From Planctomycetota bacterium (GTDB lineage: Bacteria; Planctomycetota; Planctomycetia; Pirellulales; UBA1268), in the NCBI GenBank assembly GCA_018970605.1, contig JAGWWA010000021.1, positions 1 to 33,957 on the forward strand: 33,957 bases of DNA, in the 5' to 3' direction. Below are positions 1 through 8,888 of this stretch, piece after piece. A model generated the notes under the pieces. The model did no database searches. It was given only the letters and a program-made list of their open reading frames with translations, and was not told the DNA's origin. Position numbers and translations under genes: made by a program. Each line of letters opens with the position of its first letter. Position 1 is the first letter of the stretch.

Positions 1-3000
1 GAGCGACGGTCCGCGGCGATGCCGCGACGATTCATCTCGAACAGCAGTCGGCCGCGGCGTGGGCGACGGTGACGATCGAGGCCCGCATGCCCAGGCTCGA
101 CACGGCCCGGGTGACGACGCTCGAACTGTCTCCGGGGGCGGTCCTCGGTCGCGCCGCGTGCGACGTCCGCGTCGCCTCCGGCGAGGCCTTCGTGCTCACC
201 GGCCGCATCGCGCCGGAATGGTTCATCGATTCGGTCGAGGCCGTCGAGTGGTCGGCCTCTGCGCCGGTGGCCACCGACGGCGACCGGCCGCTGCCGACCG
301 CCGAGCGGGATCGCACGCTCGACTGGCGGGCGATCCGCACCTCGGGCTCGAACGAACTGCGGATCGGGCTGGCGGAGGCGGCGACGCCCTCGCGGCCCCT
401 CGGCCTGCGGATCACGGGGCATCGTCGCGGCGTGCCGATCGGCGGTGAGTTTCTCACGGCCGATCTCGACATGGTGAGGCTCGACGGAGAGACGGCGGAG
501 TCGGCGCTGGTGGACTATCGCGTCGGGCCCGACGCCGTCATCGAACTCGACGGCGGGCCGATGGGGGTCGAGGCCGCGAACGGCCGGCTCGCCGCGCTGA
601 CGGAGCCCGGCGCGCCGCGAGGCCGCATCCGCGGTGGCGACGGGGCCGCCGGGGGCACGGCCCGGCTCGTGCGCCGGCGGCCGCCGCTCCACGCCGACGT
701 GCTGGTGCAGGTGGTCGCCCGAGATTCGCGGATCACCGAGTCGCTCTCGTTCACGTGCGAGCCCGACGCGGGTGCCGTGGACTCTGTCGTGGTCAGGGTG
801 TCGGAGCCGCTGGGCGACGCGGTCGAATGGTCGCTGGTCGATCCCCACATCGGCGCGCTCTACGCGCGGCGGCTCGAACCAGGCGGGACCGCAATGGATG
901 ATTCGACGGCGGGTCAGGAGTCGTGGCTGATCGAGCTTCGACCGGCGGTCGAGGGGCCGGTGACGTTTCGGGCGACCCGCACCAAGCCGTTTACGGCGGC
1001 CGTGGCGGCGCCACTCGCCTGGGTTGAAGGAGCCACCGACGCCCGTGGCACGATCGTCGTGCGGGGGGCCGGTGGCACCAGGCCGAGTGTGATCAATCGC
1101 GGGCTCGCTGAACGGCCGCCCCAGATTCCCGACGACCGTTCGGCTGCGGTGGTCACGGAGCTCTCGTATGGCGCGGCCGCCGACCTGGCGCAGCAGAACG
1201 GGGAGCCGCCGGTCGTCGTCGTGCCTCCCGACGTGGCCGAGGCGCGGGCCTGGGTGTGGCGCGAGTCAACGACCGCCTGGTGCCACGATTCAGGATCGAT
1301 CGAGTGTGAGACACTCTTCGACATCGAAAATCGGGGCCGCACGGATGTCACCCTCACGGTGCCGGCCGGCCTGCGGCTCGACGAGGTGTCGATCGACGGT
1401 GAACTGCCCGCGTTCGACGTGCCTTCCGAGACCGGTGGTACGACAAACCTGCCGCTGCCCACCGGCCGCGGGCGAGTTCGTCTCCGCGTTCGTGGTGTCG
1501 CGGTTCGCGATCCGTCGTTCGGCGTCTGGAGGATCGACCCGATCGCCTGCGCGATCGACGTTCCGGCCCTCGGCAGGGATCGAGAGGTGAAGGTGCCCGC
1601 CGATCTCGACCTGATGTCGCCGGGGCTGAGCCTGCCCGCGCGCGACGGCTGGGTCGAACGACTCTTCGACGCCGCGGTCGTCAGGCCCGGCTACGAGAGC
1701 CTCGAGCCCTTCGGCACCGAGGCCGGCTTCCGCGGCATCGCGGTGCCACCGGCGGGGGCTTCTTCGGGCGGACTGTTCGTGATCCGGCGTCGGCTGGTGT
1801 CGACGGCGTCGATCGTGGCCGCAGCGATCGCCGCGGCCGTCGTCGCCGCATCGATTCGGCGGCATCCGCGTGCGGCGGTGACGGCGGTTGTGGCGCTCGC
1901 GCTGGTTGCGATCTGGATTCCCGCGCCCGTGGCGACGGTCGCCAGGGCGGCATGGTGGGGAGGATTGGCCGGGCTCTGGTTCGGCGCGGTGGCCGGTTCG
2001 GGGAGGCGAGCCGCCGTCGGGGTCGGCCTGGCGCTTGTCCTGCAGCCGTCGCCGACATCCGCGGCCGACACGGACGCCGGCCCCGTGCGGGTCTACGTCA
2101 CCCCGGCCGCGGACGGCGGCACGGCCCTCGTGCCCGAGCCCTTGTTTCGCCGGCTCACCGCATCGGCTGTCGAGGCGGAATCGGTGCGGGTCCGTGACTG
2201 CCGGCTCGTCGTGGTGGCGTCTGGCCGCTGGCTGCTCGAACTCGACGTCGACAGCGATCACGGAGGTGTTCTCACGCTCGATCAGCGGGGCATGGGCGTC
2301 CGCTGGGGACAGGCCGCCGCCGCCCCCGGGGTGTCGGTGGAGGTGTCTGCTGACGGCGCGACGGCGCGGATGGTGACGGTTGCCGCAGGGTTCCATCGGA
2401 TCGCGATCGACCTGCTGGCCACGCCCGTCCAGGAGGGAGGCATCGAGGTGGTGACGCTGCGGCTCCCCCCGTCGGCCGCCGCGATCGTCGACACGGCTCA
2501 TGAGACCGCCGTGGCCGGCGAGCCACTCGCCGATCGCTGGCAGTGCGATCGTGGCGATGCGGCGGGAGGCTGGCGGCCCGTGGCGAGCACCGCGGGGCTG
2601 TTCGACGTGTCGCGGGCCGACTGCGTGAGGCTGGCGCGATCGATCGATCCCCGGCGACCGCTCACCGCCCAGCCCGAGGAGGCGCAGAGCCTCAACGAAG
2701 TCTGGTGGGGCGAGGCCACGTGCGTGGTGAAGGCGGCGTTCGAGATCTCCCCCGGAAGGCATCTCCTCCGCTCGGTCGTGATCCGCGCGGATCGTCCGCT
2801 CGAGCCGGGGGGCGATGCGGGTCACCCGCCGCTCGTGCCGCTGGGCGGGGGTCGGTACCTCGTCGAACTCCGCGAACCGGCGGCCGGTCCGGTGCGGCTC
2901 GATCTCGTGTTTGCGATGCCCCTGGACGACCCGGCGGGAGTGTTCGACGTGCCGGGCGTCTGGCTCGAGGCGGTCGGCGCCGACTCGCGCACGGTCCGCT

Positions 3001-4697
3001 GCTCGGCCGCCGCAGGCCTCGACGTGACTCCGGAACTGCCGGCTGGGCACGCGCTCCTGCGGCAGCGGGAGGGCGAGTCGCTCGAGGCCGTGGCGACGTG
3101 GCGGTCGGAGACCGTGGCGGCGATGGCGGGAGGCGACGAAGCGGCGTGGCAACGCGGTGAAGCGAGCGACCGACCGAGGGCCCGCGTCTCGGTGCGTCGC
3201 AAGACGGCGCCGCCGCGGATCGTGCAGCGGCTCGACATGGGGTTGGCGACCGATCTGATCGAACTCTCGCTCGACTGCCAGATTGATGCGCGGGGCGGCC
3301 CGTTCACCGGCGTGGCGGTCGAAGTGCCCGACGGCGCGGTGGTGGAACGGGTGACGCTGGTGGGCGATGGGCACGACGTGGGCGAGACCGTGGACGCCCA
3401 CGTGTCGCGGCCCGCGGCGTCGCGGCTGCTCGTCGCCACGCAGCATCCGCGGCCCGGCAGCTATCGGCTCTCGATCGCGGCACACGTGGCCGGGCGGCCG
3501 TTGGTCGACGGCCGCTTGCCTCTCCTGCGGTGCGCGGTGGCCGACGGCCCGCCGCTTGTGGTCCGTTGGCGAACCCGGCCGGGATTCGAAGGAGCGCTGC
3601 GGAGAGGCGGCGGCGGGGCTGCGCCGGATGCGGCTGACGACACGGTGGAGATCGAGGCGGGTGAGCCGGCCCCCGAGTTCGAGATCGTCTCGACGGCGGA
3701 TCGCGAGCCGCTGCCGGAGCGGTCGGAGACATCCTCGCCTGCCGCAGCGATGACTGAGGTGCCGCTCGGCAATGCCGTGGAGGCGACCATCGTGCACCTT
3801 GCCATCGACGACCGGGGGAGGATCTGGGGCATGGCGCGGTTCGAGGTGCTGGCCGCGGAGCCGGTGGTGCGGATGCGCTTTCCCCCGGGGATGAGGCTGT
3901 TCGATGTGCTGGTGGATGGTCGCGAGGCCGAAGCCATGCCCGTCGAGTCGTCGGCGTGGGACGTGCGGTTGCAGGACGTCCGCTGGCCGAGATCGATCCT
4001 CGCCGTGTTCGCGGGCGAGGTCGGCCCGTCGATCGACTCAGGCGAAGCGGTGCTGCTCGAGCCGCCCCGTCTCGAGCGGCTTCCGTGCCACGACGTGCTC
4101 TGGACGATCGACGCCCCGGCCGGCATGCAGGTGCGGGTGGCGGAACCGGCCCGCGTGATCGACGAAGGTGTATGGCGCGCGGTTCTCGCGGATCTGCGGC
4201 GGCGGATCACGGGCGTGTTTGCCGCTGCCGTGGAGAGCGCCATCGACAGCGACCGTGATCGGTTGCGGGGCTTTGCAGCCGCTCGGGATGTCGGCGCCAG
4301 GCCCGCCCTCGAAGCCGAGTGGGAACGGGCGATCCAGGGCGTTCCGGGTCAGGCTCGGAGCCGGGTGTGGGTGGTCGATCACGGGCTCGAGGGGCTCACG
4401 ATTCGCCTGGTCGCCCCGGCGTCGGCCGGAGCCGAGGGACGCAGGAGGGCGACCGCCGTGCTGGTGGCCGCGTTGGTGGCTGGCTGGGCGATCGCAGCCT
4501 GGCGGCCGGCGGTGTGGCAGGTGGCCGTGACCTGGTCATGGCCCTGGCTGATCGCGGCTGCGGGGTGTGCCTGGGTCGTCTCGTTGCGGCCGATGCTGCC
4601 CGGCCTGGCGCTGCTTGCCGCGGGAGCCGCCGCCCTCCTCGCGCGCTGGACGCCGAGCCGTCCGGCCGCGTCTGTCGCCGCGGCCCCGCGATCCTGA
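1..4697 (+). CDS. Giant two-module membrane protein, 5' end outside window
   Basis: I do not recognise a named family. The frame is open to the left edge (reading from base 3), so the gene begins upstream; the first internal start is GTG 69, which would give 1542 residues. The layout repeats: a long beta-rich, Arg/Val/Asp-rich soluble part (about residues 1-570, counted from GTG 69), a cluster of two or three hydrophobic helices (about 572-665), a second long soluble part (about 670-1455), and three more hydrophobic helices at the C-terminus (about 1457-1537). The first helix cluster ends in a signal-peptidase-like site (PTSAAD), as if a second exported protein had been joined. Both soluble parts are probably outside the cytoplasm. 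Large envelope proteins of this kind are typical of planctomycetes. It is followed by an exported peptidase on the same strand. Function unknown. Confidence 0.75.
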   Translation, partial: ATVRGDAATIHLEQQSAAAWATVTIEARMPRLDTARVTTLELSPGAVLGRAACDVRVASGEAFVLTGRIAPEWFIDSVEAVEWSASAPVATDGDRPLPTAERDRTLDWRAIRTSGSNELRIGLAEAATPSRPLGLRITGHRRGVPIGGEFLTADLDMVRLDGETAESALVDYRVGPDAVIELDGGPMGVEAANGRLAALTEPGAPRGRIRGGDGAAGGTARLVRRRPPLHADVLVQVVARDSRITESLSFTCEPDAGAVDSVVVRVSEPLGDAVEWSLVDPHIGALYARRLEPGGTAMDDSTAGQESWLIELRPAVEGPVTFRATRTKPFTAAVAAPLAWVEGATDARGTIVVRGAGGTRPSVINRGLAERPPQIPDDRSAAVVTELSYGAAADLAQQNGEPPVVVVPPDVAEARAWVWRESTTAWCHDSGSIECETLFDIENRGRTDVTLTVPAGLRLDEVSIDGELPAFDVPSETGGTTNLPLPTGRGRVRLRVRGVAVRDPSFGVWRIDPIACAIDVPALGRDREVKVPADLDLMSPGLSLPARDGWVERLFDAAVVRPGYESLEPFGTEAGFRGIAVPPAGASSGGLFVIRRRLVSTASIVAAAIAAAVVAASIRRHPRAAVTAVVALALVAIWIPAPVATVARAAWWGGLAGLWFGAVAGSGRRAAVGVGLALVLQPSPTSAADTDAGPVRVYVTPAADGGTALVPEPLFRRLTASAVEAESVRVRDCRLVVVASGRWLLELDVDSDHGGVLTLDQRGMGVRWGQAAAAPGVSVEVSADGATARMVTVAAGFHRIAIDLLATPVQEGGIEVVTLRLPPSAAAIVDTAHETAVAGEPLADRWQCDRGDAAGGWRPVASTAGLFDVSRADCVRLARSIDPRRPLTAQPEEAQSLNEVWWGEATCVVKAAFEISPGRHLLRSVVIRADRPLEPGGDAGHPPLVPLGGGRYLVELREPAAGPVRLDLVFAMPLDDPAGVFDVPGVWLEAVGADSRTVRCSAAAGLDVTPELPAGHALLRQREGESLEAVATWRSETVAAMAGGDEAAWQRGEASDRPRARVSVRRKTAPPRIVQRLDMGLATDLIELSLDCQIDARGGPFTGVAVEVPDGAVVERVTLVGDGHDVGETVDAHVSRPAASRLLVATQHPRPGSYRLSIAAHVAGRPLVDGRLPLLRCAVADGPPLVVRWRTRPGFEGALRRGGGGAAPDAADDTVEIEAGEPAPEFEIVSTADREPLPERSETSSPAAAMTEVPLGNAVEATIVHLAIDDRGRIWGMARFEVLAAEPVVRMRFPPGMRLFDVLVDGREAEAMPVESSAWDVRLQDVRWPRSILAVFAGEVGPSIDSGEAVLLEPPRLERLPCHDVLWTIDAPAGMQVRVAEPARVIDEGVWRAVLADLRRRITGVFAAAVESAIDSDRDRLRGFAAARDVGARPALEAEWERAIQGVPGQARSRVWVVDHGLEGLTIRLVAPASAGAEGRRRATAVLVAALVAGWAIAAWRPAVWQVAVTWSWPWLIAAAGCAWVVSLRPMLPGLALLAAGAAALLARWTPSRPAASVAAAPRS

Positions 4698-4702
4698 CGA
4701 AA

Positions 4703-4720
4703 AGCCCGTTGTGCCGCGGG
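4703..4720 (+). other. Weak GC hairpin after the giant gene
   Basis: Just after the stop codon, GCCCG and CGGGC can pair around a short loop, with only a few A residues around and no T tract. It could be a weak terminator or chance in GC-rich DNA. The rest of the 145-bp gap to the next gene shows nothing else. Confidence 0.2.
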
Positions 4721-4842
4721 CAAAGCGGTCTGGCTCGGCCCGAGGGCCGCCGCTACCGTCCGCCCCCTCGACGACCTGCACGCTGGCGAGCCTGAAATCG
4801 CCGGCGGCCCGAAACGGATTTCGGGGAGGCCGGTCGAGTCGC

Positions 4843-5832
4843 ATGGAGGCGATGGCGCGCATGGTGAATGGACGCATTGGCGGCGGTCGGGTCCGGGTGT
4901 TCGCGACCTGGCTCACGATTGTCTCGGGGTGGCTCGTCACGACGGAGTCCGCGGTCCATGCCGCCGGCCACCGCACGGCGAACTTCATCGTCGAGGCACC
5001 GACCGAGGCTCTCGCCCGCAAGATCGGCGATGCCGCCGAGCAGTATCGTCACACGCTTGCCGTGGAGTGGACCGGCAGTCCGCTGCCGCGATGGAGCCGT
5101 CCTTGCCCCATCACGGCACAAGTCGCCCCGAATCTTGGTGCGGGGGGCGCCACGAGTTTCGTCTTCGATCGCGGGGAGGTCTTCAACTGGACCATGACGA
5201 TCCAGGGGAGCGAGGAACGCATCCTCGACTCGGTGCTCCCGCACGAGATCACGCACACGATCTTCGCCAGTCACTTCCGCCAACCGCTGCCGCGCTGGGC
5301 CGACGAGGGCGCCTGCACCACCGTCGAGCATCCGGTGGAACGCGCCCGGCAGCACAGGATGCTGCTCGAGTTTCTCACCACCGGCCGCGGCATCGCGTTC
5401 CCCGAGATGTTCGCGATGAAGGAGTATCCGGCCGACGTGCTGCCGCTCTATTCGCAGGGCTACTCGCTGGCCCGCTACTTGATCGAGCGGGGCGGCCGGC
5501 ACAAGTACGTCTCCTTCGTGGCCGAGGGGCTCGCCACCGAGAACTGGTCGGGGGCGCTCGCGAAGCACTACGGCGTGACAAGCGTGGCCCAGATGCAGCA
5601 CGTCTGGCTCGATTGGGTGAAGCAAGGCTGTCCCGCGCCGCCGGCGTCGCTCGCGGCCGCCACGCCGCCGCCCGCCGCCGCGTGGTCGGCCACGACCCGC
5701 GGTCAGAGCCCCGACTCGGTGCCGGCGTCGCAGGCACCCGTAGCCACCGCCCCGGTGACGACGAGTGCCGCACGCACCTCGATCTACGCCCAGGCCCGGC
5801 AGGGCGGCCAGCCAGCGGCTGCGGTCCGGTAG
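4843..5832 (+). CDS. Exported HExxH metallopeptidase (peptidase MA-like)
   Basis: Predicted zinc peptidase acting outside the cytoplasm. Three in-frame ATGs compete (4843, 4852, 4861). ATG 4861 has GGAGG 11 bases upstream and starts a good signal peptide (basic start, hydrophobic FATWLTIVSGWLV, AVHAA cleavage region); ATG 4843 has GGGGAGG 13 bases upstream. Counting from 4861 (323 residues), HEITH lies at 128-132 and the likely third zinc ligand is Glu149 in WADEGA, the gluzincin pattern of HExxH followed about 17 residues later by Glu. The C-terminal 70 residues are Pro/Ala/Thr-rich and probably disordered. The longer frame starting at 4567 would overlap the previous gene and lacks a signal peptide, so it was not used. 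Substrate unknown. Confidence 0.8.
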   Translation: MEAMARMVNGRIGGGRVRVFATWLTIVSGWLVTTESAVHAAGHRTANFIVEAPTEALARKIGDAAEQYRHTLAVEWTGSPLPRWSRPCPITAQVAPNLGAGGATSFVFDRGEVFNWTMTIQGSEERILDSVLPHEITHTIFASHFRQPLPRWADEGACTTVEHPVERARQHRMLLEFLTTGRGIAFPEMFAMKEYPADVLPLYSQGYSLARYLIERGGRHKYVSFVAEGLATENWSGALAKHYGVTSVAQMQHVWLDWVKQGCPAPPASLAAATPPPAAAWSATTRGQSPDSVPASQAPVATAPVTTSAARTSIYAQARQGGQPAAAVR

Positions 5833-6305
5833 GCCGCTTCCCGAACAAGATGGCGTCAAAAAGGTGGCGTCACCTCAGCGGGTCGAGCGAGTCGAACCTC
5901 GGCAACCGCCGAGTCGGTGCGTCGGGCGTCTTTGGCTGGCGTGTCCACGTCGACGTCAAGGGTGTCGGTAGGCGTGATCGTTTGGGTCAGGCCTGTATCC
6001 CCTCGCTTCCGCTCGGGGCTTCCTGAGCGCGCCACGGATGGCGAGCGAGGGGCTACCCGCGCCCGAGAGCCGGCGTTGCTTTCTCCGCGCAGCCAGGATG
6101 GCGGAGCGGAGAAAGCATCGAGCGAGCGCAGGGCCGGAGTCCGCAGTGAGCGTCCGGCGACGGGTATGGGCAGCCCCGAGCGGCGCGGCGAAGCCAGCGT
6201 GCCCCCATCGACCACGCGATTGGGCTTCCTGAACACCGACAGGCGTCCATCGCCTTCGCGATTGGGCTCGCTGGTCGTGCAGCGGGGGGCCACGGGCGCC
6301 CCGAT
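5833..6305. other. Gene-free, repeat-filled gap between convergent genes
   Basis: No credible gene. The left third holds a small CTCGGC/GCCGAG hairpin near 5900. 6041-6181 is one copy of the 140-bp dispersed element described separately. To its right the 12-mer CGCGATTGGGCT occurs twice (6215-6226 and 6257-6268). The gap separates the peptidase (+) from cdsA (-), so it must also contain the terminators of both; no clear T-tailed hairpin was seen. Confidence 0.6.
6041..6181 (+). repeat. 140-bp dispersed element, copy 1
   Basis: Matches the reverse complement of 23393-23535 at most positions over its whole length. It contains a hairpin: GCTTTCTCCGC at 6078-6088 pairs perfectly with GCGGAGAAAGC at 6106-6116. 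The flanks carry a GAGGGGCT.CCCG motif and a GGGCAGCCCC motif that recur alone near other genes in the window. No reading frame is preserved, so it looks like a non-coding mobile or REP-type element. Confidence 0.75.
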
Positions 6306-7271
6306 TCAGCCCGGCTTCACGCCCGTGATCAGCAGCGTGATGTGATAGAAGACCGGCGCGGCGAAGCACATCGAGTCGATCCGGTCGAGCACGCCGCCGT
6401 GGCCCACCACCAGCGTGCCGTAGTCCTTCACGCCGCGGTCGCGCTTGATCGCACTCATCGTCATTCCGCCCGCGAAACCCATCACGGCCACCACCAGGCC
6501 GGCGAGGGTGGCCTGCCAGAGCTGAAACGGGGGCGCGGCCCACCAGAGCACGGCGGCGAGCAGGGCCGTGCTCGTGGCACTGCCAAGAAGTCCCTCCCAG
6601 GTGCGGTTGGAACTCACCGCCGAGGCCACCAGCCGCTGCCCGAGCATCCGGCTCCAGACGTACTGCATGCAGTCGGCGAACTGCACGAGCAGGATCAGGA
6701 AGAAGAGGAGACGGAAGTTGCCGGTGCGGTCGGCGTCGGACGCGCCCTCGATCGGGATCTGGAGCAGGGCGGGGGCGAAGGAGAGGCAGTAGACGCAGAC
6801 CACGAGGCCCGCCTGGATCTTGGCCGTCCGCTCCAGAAACCGCTTGTAGTCGCCGGCGAAGGCGACGCGAGCGAGCACGAAGAGCGTGGCGTAGACCGGC
6901 AGGAACACGCTGAACACGTCGTAGCGATTGAGCCCGACGAGTACGTAGTGGAGCGGCGTGAACAGGAAGAACACCCAGAAGAGGGCGCGATGGTCGCCCT
7001 TGCGAGTAGGGGTGAGCGTGATGAACTCGCGGAGCGCCCAGAAGGAAACGAGCCCGAACAGGATCACCGTGGCCGTGGTGCCGAGCCAGAAAGCCGCCGC
7101 GAGCACCGTGCAGAGGATCCACCAGCCGCGGAGGCGGTTGTTGAAGGTGCGGATCGCGGCCGGGTCGAGGCCGCGGTCGGGATGCCGCTTGAGGAACTGG
7201 CCGACGGCCGTGGCGGCGGTGAGCAGGGCGAGCACGCCGGCGACGAGCGCGATGGTGCGGTTGTCGTTCAT
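6306..7271 (-). CDS. cdsA: Phosphatidate cytidylyltransferase (CdsA family)
   Basis: Integral membrane enzyme that makes CDP-diacylglycerol from phosphatidic acid and CTP, the branch point of phospholipid synthesis. The 321-residue protein has about eight hydrophobic helices. Near the C-terminus is the CdsA signature: SAIKRDRGVKDYG followed by GHGGVLDRIDS, with the conserved Lys-Arg, Lys-Asp and Asp residues, then a final helix. ATG 7271 is chosen because AAGGAG, lying in the end of the upstream acyltransferase gene, is about 10 bases before it. The gap to that gene is only 7 bases, so the two are co-transcribed: acyltransferase makes phosphatidate, CdsA uses it. The N-terminal two helices plus a basic linker are longer than in the minimal enzyme, but total length is within the usual range. 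Confidence 0.9.
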   Translation of the reverse strand: MNDNRTIALVAGVLALLTAATAVGQFLKRHPDRGLDPAAIRTFNNRLRGWWILCTVLAAAFWLGTTATVILFGLVSFWALREFITLTPTRKGDHRALFWVFFLFTPLHYVLVGLNRYDVFSVFLPVYATLFVLARVAFAGDYKRFLERTAKIQAGLVVCVYCLSFAPALLQIPIEGASDADRTGNFRLLFFLILLVQFADCMQYVWSRMLGQRLVASAVSSNRTWEGLLGSATSTALLAAVLWWAAPPFQLWQATLAGLVVAVMGFAGGMTMSAIKRDRGVKDYGTLVVGHGGVLDRIDSMCFAAPVFYHITLLITGVKPG

Positions 7272-7278
7272 GCCCCGC

Positions 7279-7956
7279 TCACTCCTTCATCGCCATCACG
7301 GCGCGACGGGCGCGGGCGAGAAAGTCGAGCTTCGCCTCGCCCCGCTCCAGCCACATCGGCGGGCCGAAGCTGATGCAGGACAGCAGGGGGACCGGCAGGA
7401 ACTCGCCGCGGGGCAGCACGCGGTTGAGGTTGTCGATGTGGACCGGGATCAGTTCAAGATCGGGCCGCTTCTTCGCCAGATAGTAGAGTCCGCTCTTGAA
7501 CTCGCCGATCTCGCCGGTGGCGCTGCGGCCCCCCTCGGGGAACACGATCAGCGAGTGCGTCGTGCCCGCCTCGCGGATCATCATGTCCACCGGACTCTGG
7601 TGGACCTTGATGTCGGTGCGGTCGATGAGGATCGCGTCGAACACCTCCTCGGCCAGCCAGCGGCGGACGATGCCGCGCGACCAGTAGTCTTTCGCGGCCA
7701 CGGGCCGTGTCAGTTCGCGGACGGCCTGCGGCAGCGACGACCAGACGATCAGCGCGTCGAGATGGCTGGTGTGGTTCGCGAAGTAAACCCGCTGGCAGGT
7801 GTCGGGCTGACTGGCGATCCAGCGGACGCTCGCCCCGGCGAGCAGCCGGGCGAGTCCCGCGAGCCCGAGCCCCGCAGCCCTGCAGAGCGGCGATCGGCCC
7901 GAACCCTTGCGGGGCGGCCCCGGCTCCTTCTCGGCGATGTCGGCAGGCGAGAGCAT
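7279..7956 (-). CDS. plsC: 1-acyl-glycerol-3-phosphate acyltransferase (PlsC-like)
   Basis: Lysophospholipid acyltransferase superfamily, probably adding the second acyl chain to make phosphatidic acid at the inner membrane. Counting from ATG 7956 (225 residues), motif I, H-x4-D, is at His62-Asp67 (NHTSHLD) and motif III is FPEGGRS at 139-145, both complete. A hydrophobic stretch at about 28-42 may touch the membrane. The start at 7956 lies 32 bases after the stop of the metallo-hydrolase gene; a longer frame exists upstream but would run inside that gene. The ribosome-binding site is weak. It is followed after 7 bases by cdsA, the next step in the pathway. The assignment to the family is firm; the exact acyl acceptor is inferred from context. 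Confidence 0.87.
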   Translation of the reverse strand: MLSPADIAEKEPGPPRKGSGRSPLCRAAGLGLAGLARLLAGASVRWIASQPDTCQRVYFANHTSHLDALIVWSSLPQAVRELTRPVAAKDYWSRGIVRRWLAEEVFDAILIDRTDIKVHQSPVDMMIREAGTTHSLIVFPEGGRSATGEIGEFKSGLYYLAKKRPDLELIPVHIDNLNRVLPRGEFLPVPLLSCISFGPPMWLERGEAKLDFLARARRAVMAMKE

Positions 7957-7988
7957 CAGGGCATCTTCGACCGGAGCGGCGGATGCGG

Positions 7989-8675
7989 TCAACGTGCGGC
8001 CCCCGCAGGCACGAAGGGATTGTGCCGCTTTTCGTGGCCGACGGTGGTGGGGCCGCCGTGGCCCGGGAACACGATCGCCTCGTCGGGCAGGGTGTAGAGG
8101 TGGTCGCGAATGCCGGCCGCCAGGGCGGCGAAGTCGCCGTCTGGAAAGTCGCTGCGACCCACCCCCTCGGCGAAGAGCACGTCGCCGCCGAAAACCACCG
8201 GCCGGGCGAGGCCCTCCGCCACGAAGACGACATGCCCGCGGGAATGCCCAGGAATCTCCCGGACGGCGAGGTCGAGCCCTGCCAGCGAGACGGTCTCGCC
8301 GTGGTCGAGGAGTCGGTCGGCGGGCGGACTCACCAGACTCATTCCGAACGCGGCCGACAGATTGCCGGCTGGGTTCGTGAGTTTCTCGGCGTCGTGCCTG
8401 CCGATCACGATCGGCAGCGATGGCCAGCGGTCCCGGAGGGCGGCGTTGCCGGCGATGTGGTCGGAGTGGCCGTGCGTGAGCAGGATCGCGGCCGGCTCGA
8501 GGCCCTGACCATCGATCCACTCCACGATCGCCCGCGGTTCGAATCCGGGATCGATCACGACGCAGCGGCGGTCGCCGGCCCGCGATACGATGTAGGTGTT
8601 CTCGCCGAAGGGCTGCGACTCGACGCAGGCGACCTGGAGCGATTCTGCTGGCGAAAACAGGCTGATGGAGGCCAT
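7989..8675 (-). CDS. MBL-fold hydrolase, glyoxalase II-like
   Basis: Metallo-beta-lactamase fold hydrolase of the hydroxyacylglutathione hydrolase (GloB)-like group. ATG 8675 gives 228 residues and starts a compact domain; the longer frame to 8792 adds 39 low-complexity residues. Metal motifs are complete and in order: THGHSDH, then GHSRGH, then GGDVLFAEGVGRSD, and finally FPGHG with the closing EKRHNPF. Proteins of this length lack the substrate-binding helical domain of true glyoxalase II, so a thioester or a small thiol adduct is the likely substrate, not certainly glutathione. It is first in an operon with plsC and cdsA, yet no direct link to lipid synthesis is obvious. A divergent exported-protein gene starts 213 bases away. 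Confidence 0.85.
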   Translation of the reverse strand: MASISLFSPAESLQVACVESQPFGENTYIVSRAGDRRCVVIDPGFEPRAIVEWIDGQGLEPAAILLTHGHSDHIAGNAALRDRWPSLPIVIGRHDAEKLTNPAGNLSAAFGMSLVSPPADRLLDHGETVSLAGLDLAVREIPGHSRGHVVFVAEGLARPVVFGGDVLFAEGVGRSDFPDGDFAALAAGIRDHLYTLPDEAIVFPGHGGPTTVGHEKRHNPFVPAGAAR

Positions 8676-8888
8676 CGGTACAGGATGCCGGGGGCGGAAG
8701 GCGGGAAATCGAGCATGGTTGGCAAACGCCCGGCCGACAAGCACGCCCTCTTTCGGGCAGGAAATGCGGCCTTTCGGGGTTGGAACTGCCATGGCGGCCG
8801 CGCGGGAGGCACCTGTAGACTCCCCCCCTCCCCGGTCGATGACGTCGAGGGGACGACTCTATTCTTCAAGAGATCCATGGAGGGATCG

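Noticed and set aside
1290-3797. 835-residue open frame antisense to the giant membrane protein gene
   Set aside because: Arg/His/Pro-rich composition typical of a high-GC shadow frame; no domain and the sense strand has clear helices and continuous coding character.
5890-5960. Possible tRNA-like fold near the CTCGGC/GCCGAG hairpin
   Set aside because: No T-loop consensus, no acceptor stem and no anticodon arm could be drawn.
5765-6345. Small plus-strand frames between the peptidase and cdsA
   Set aside because: No start signals, Arg/Ser-rich, and they cross the dispersed element.
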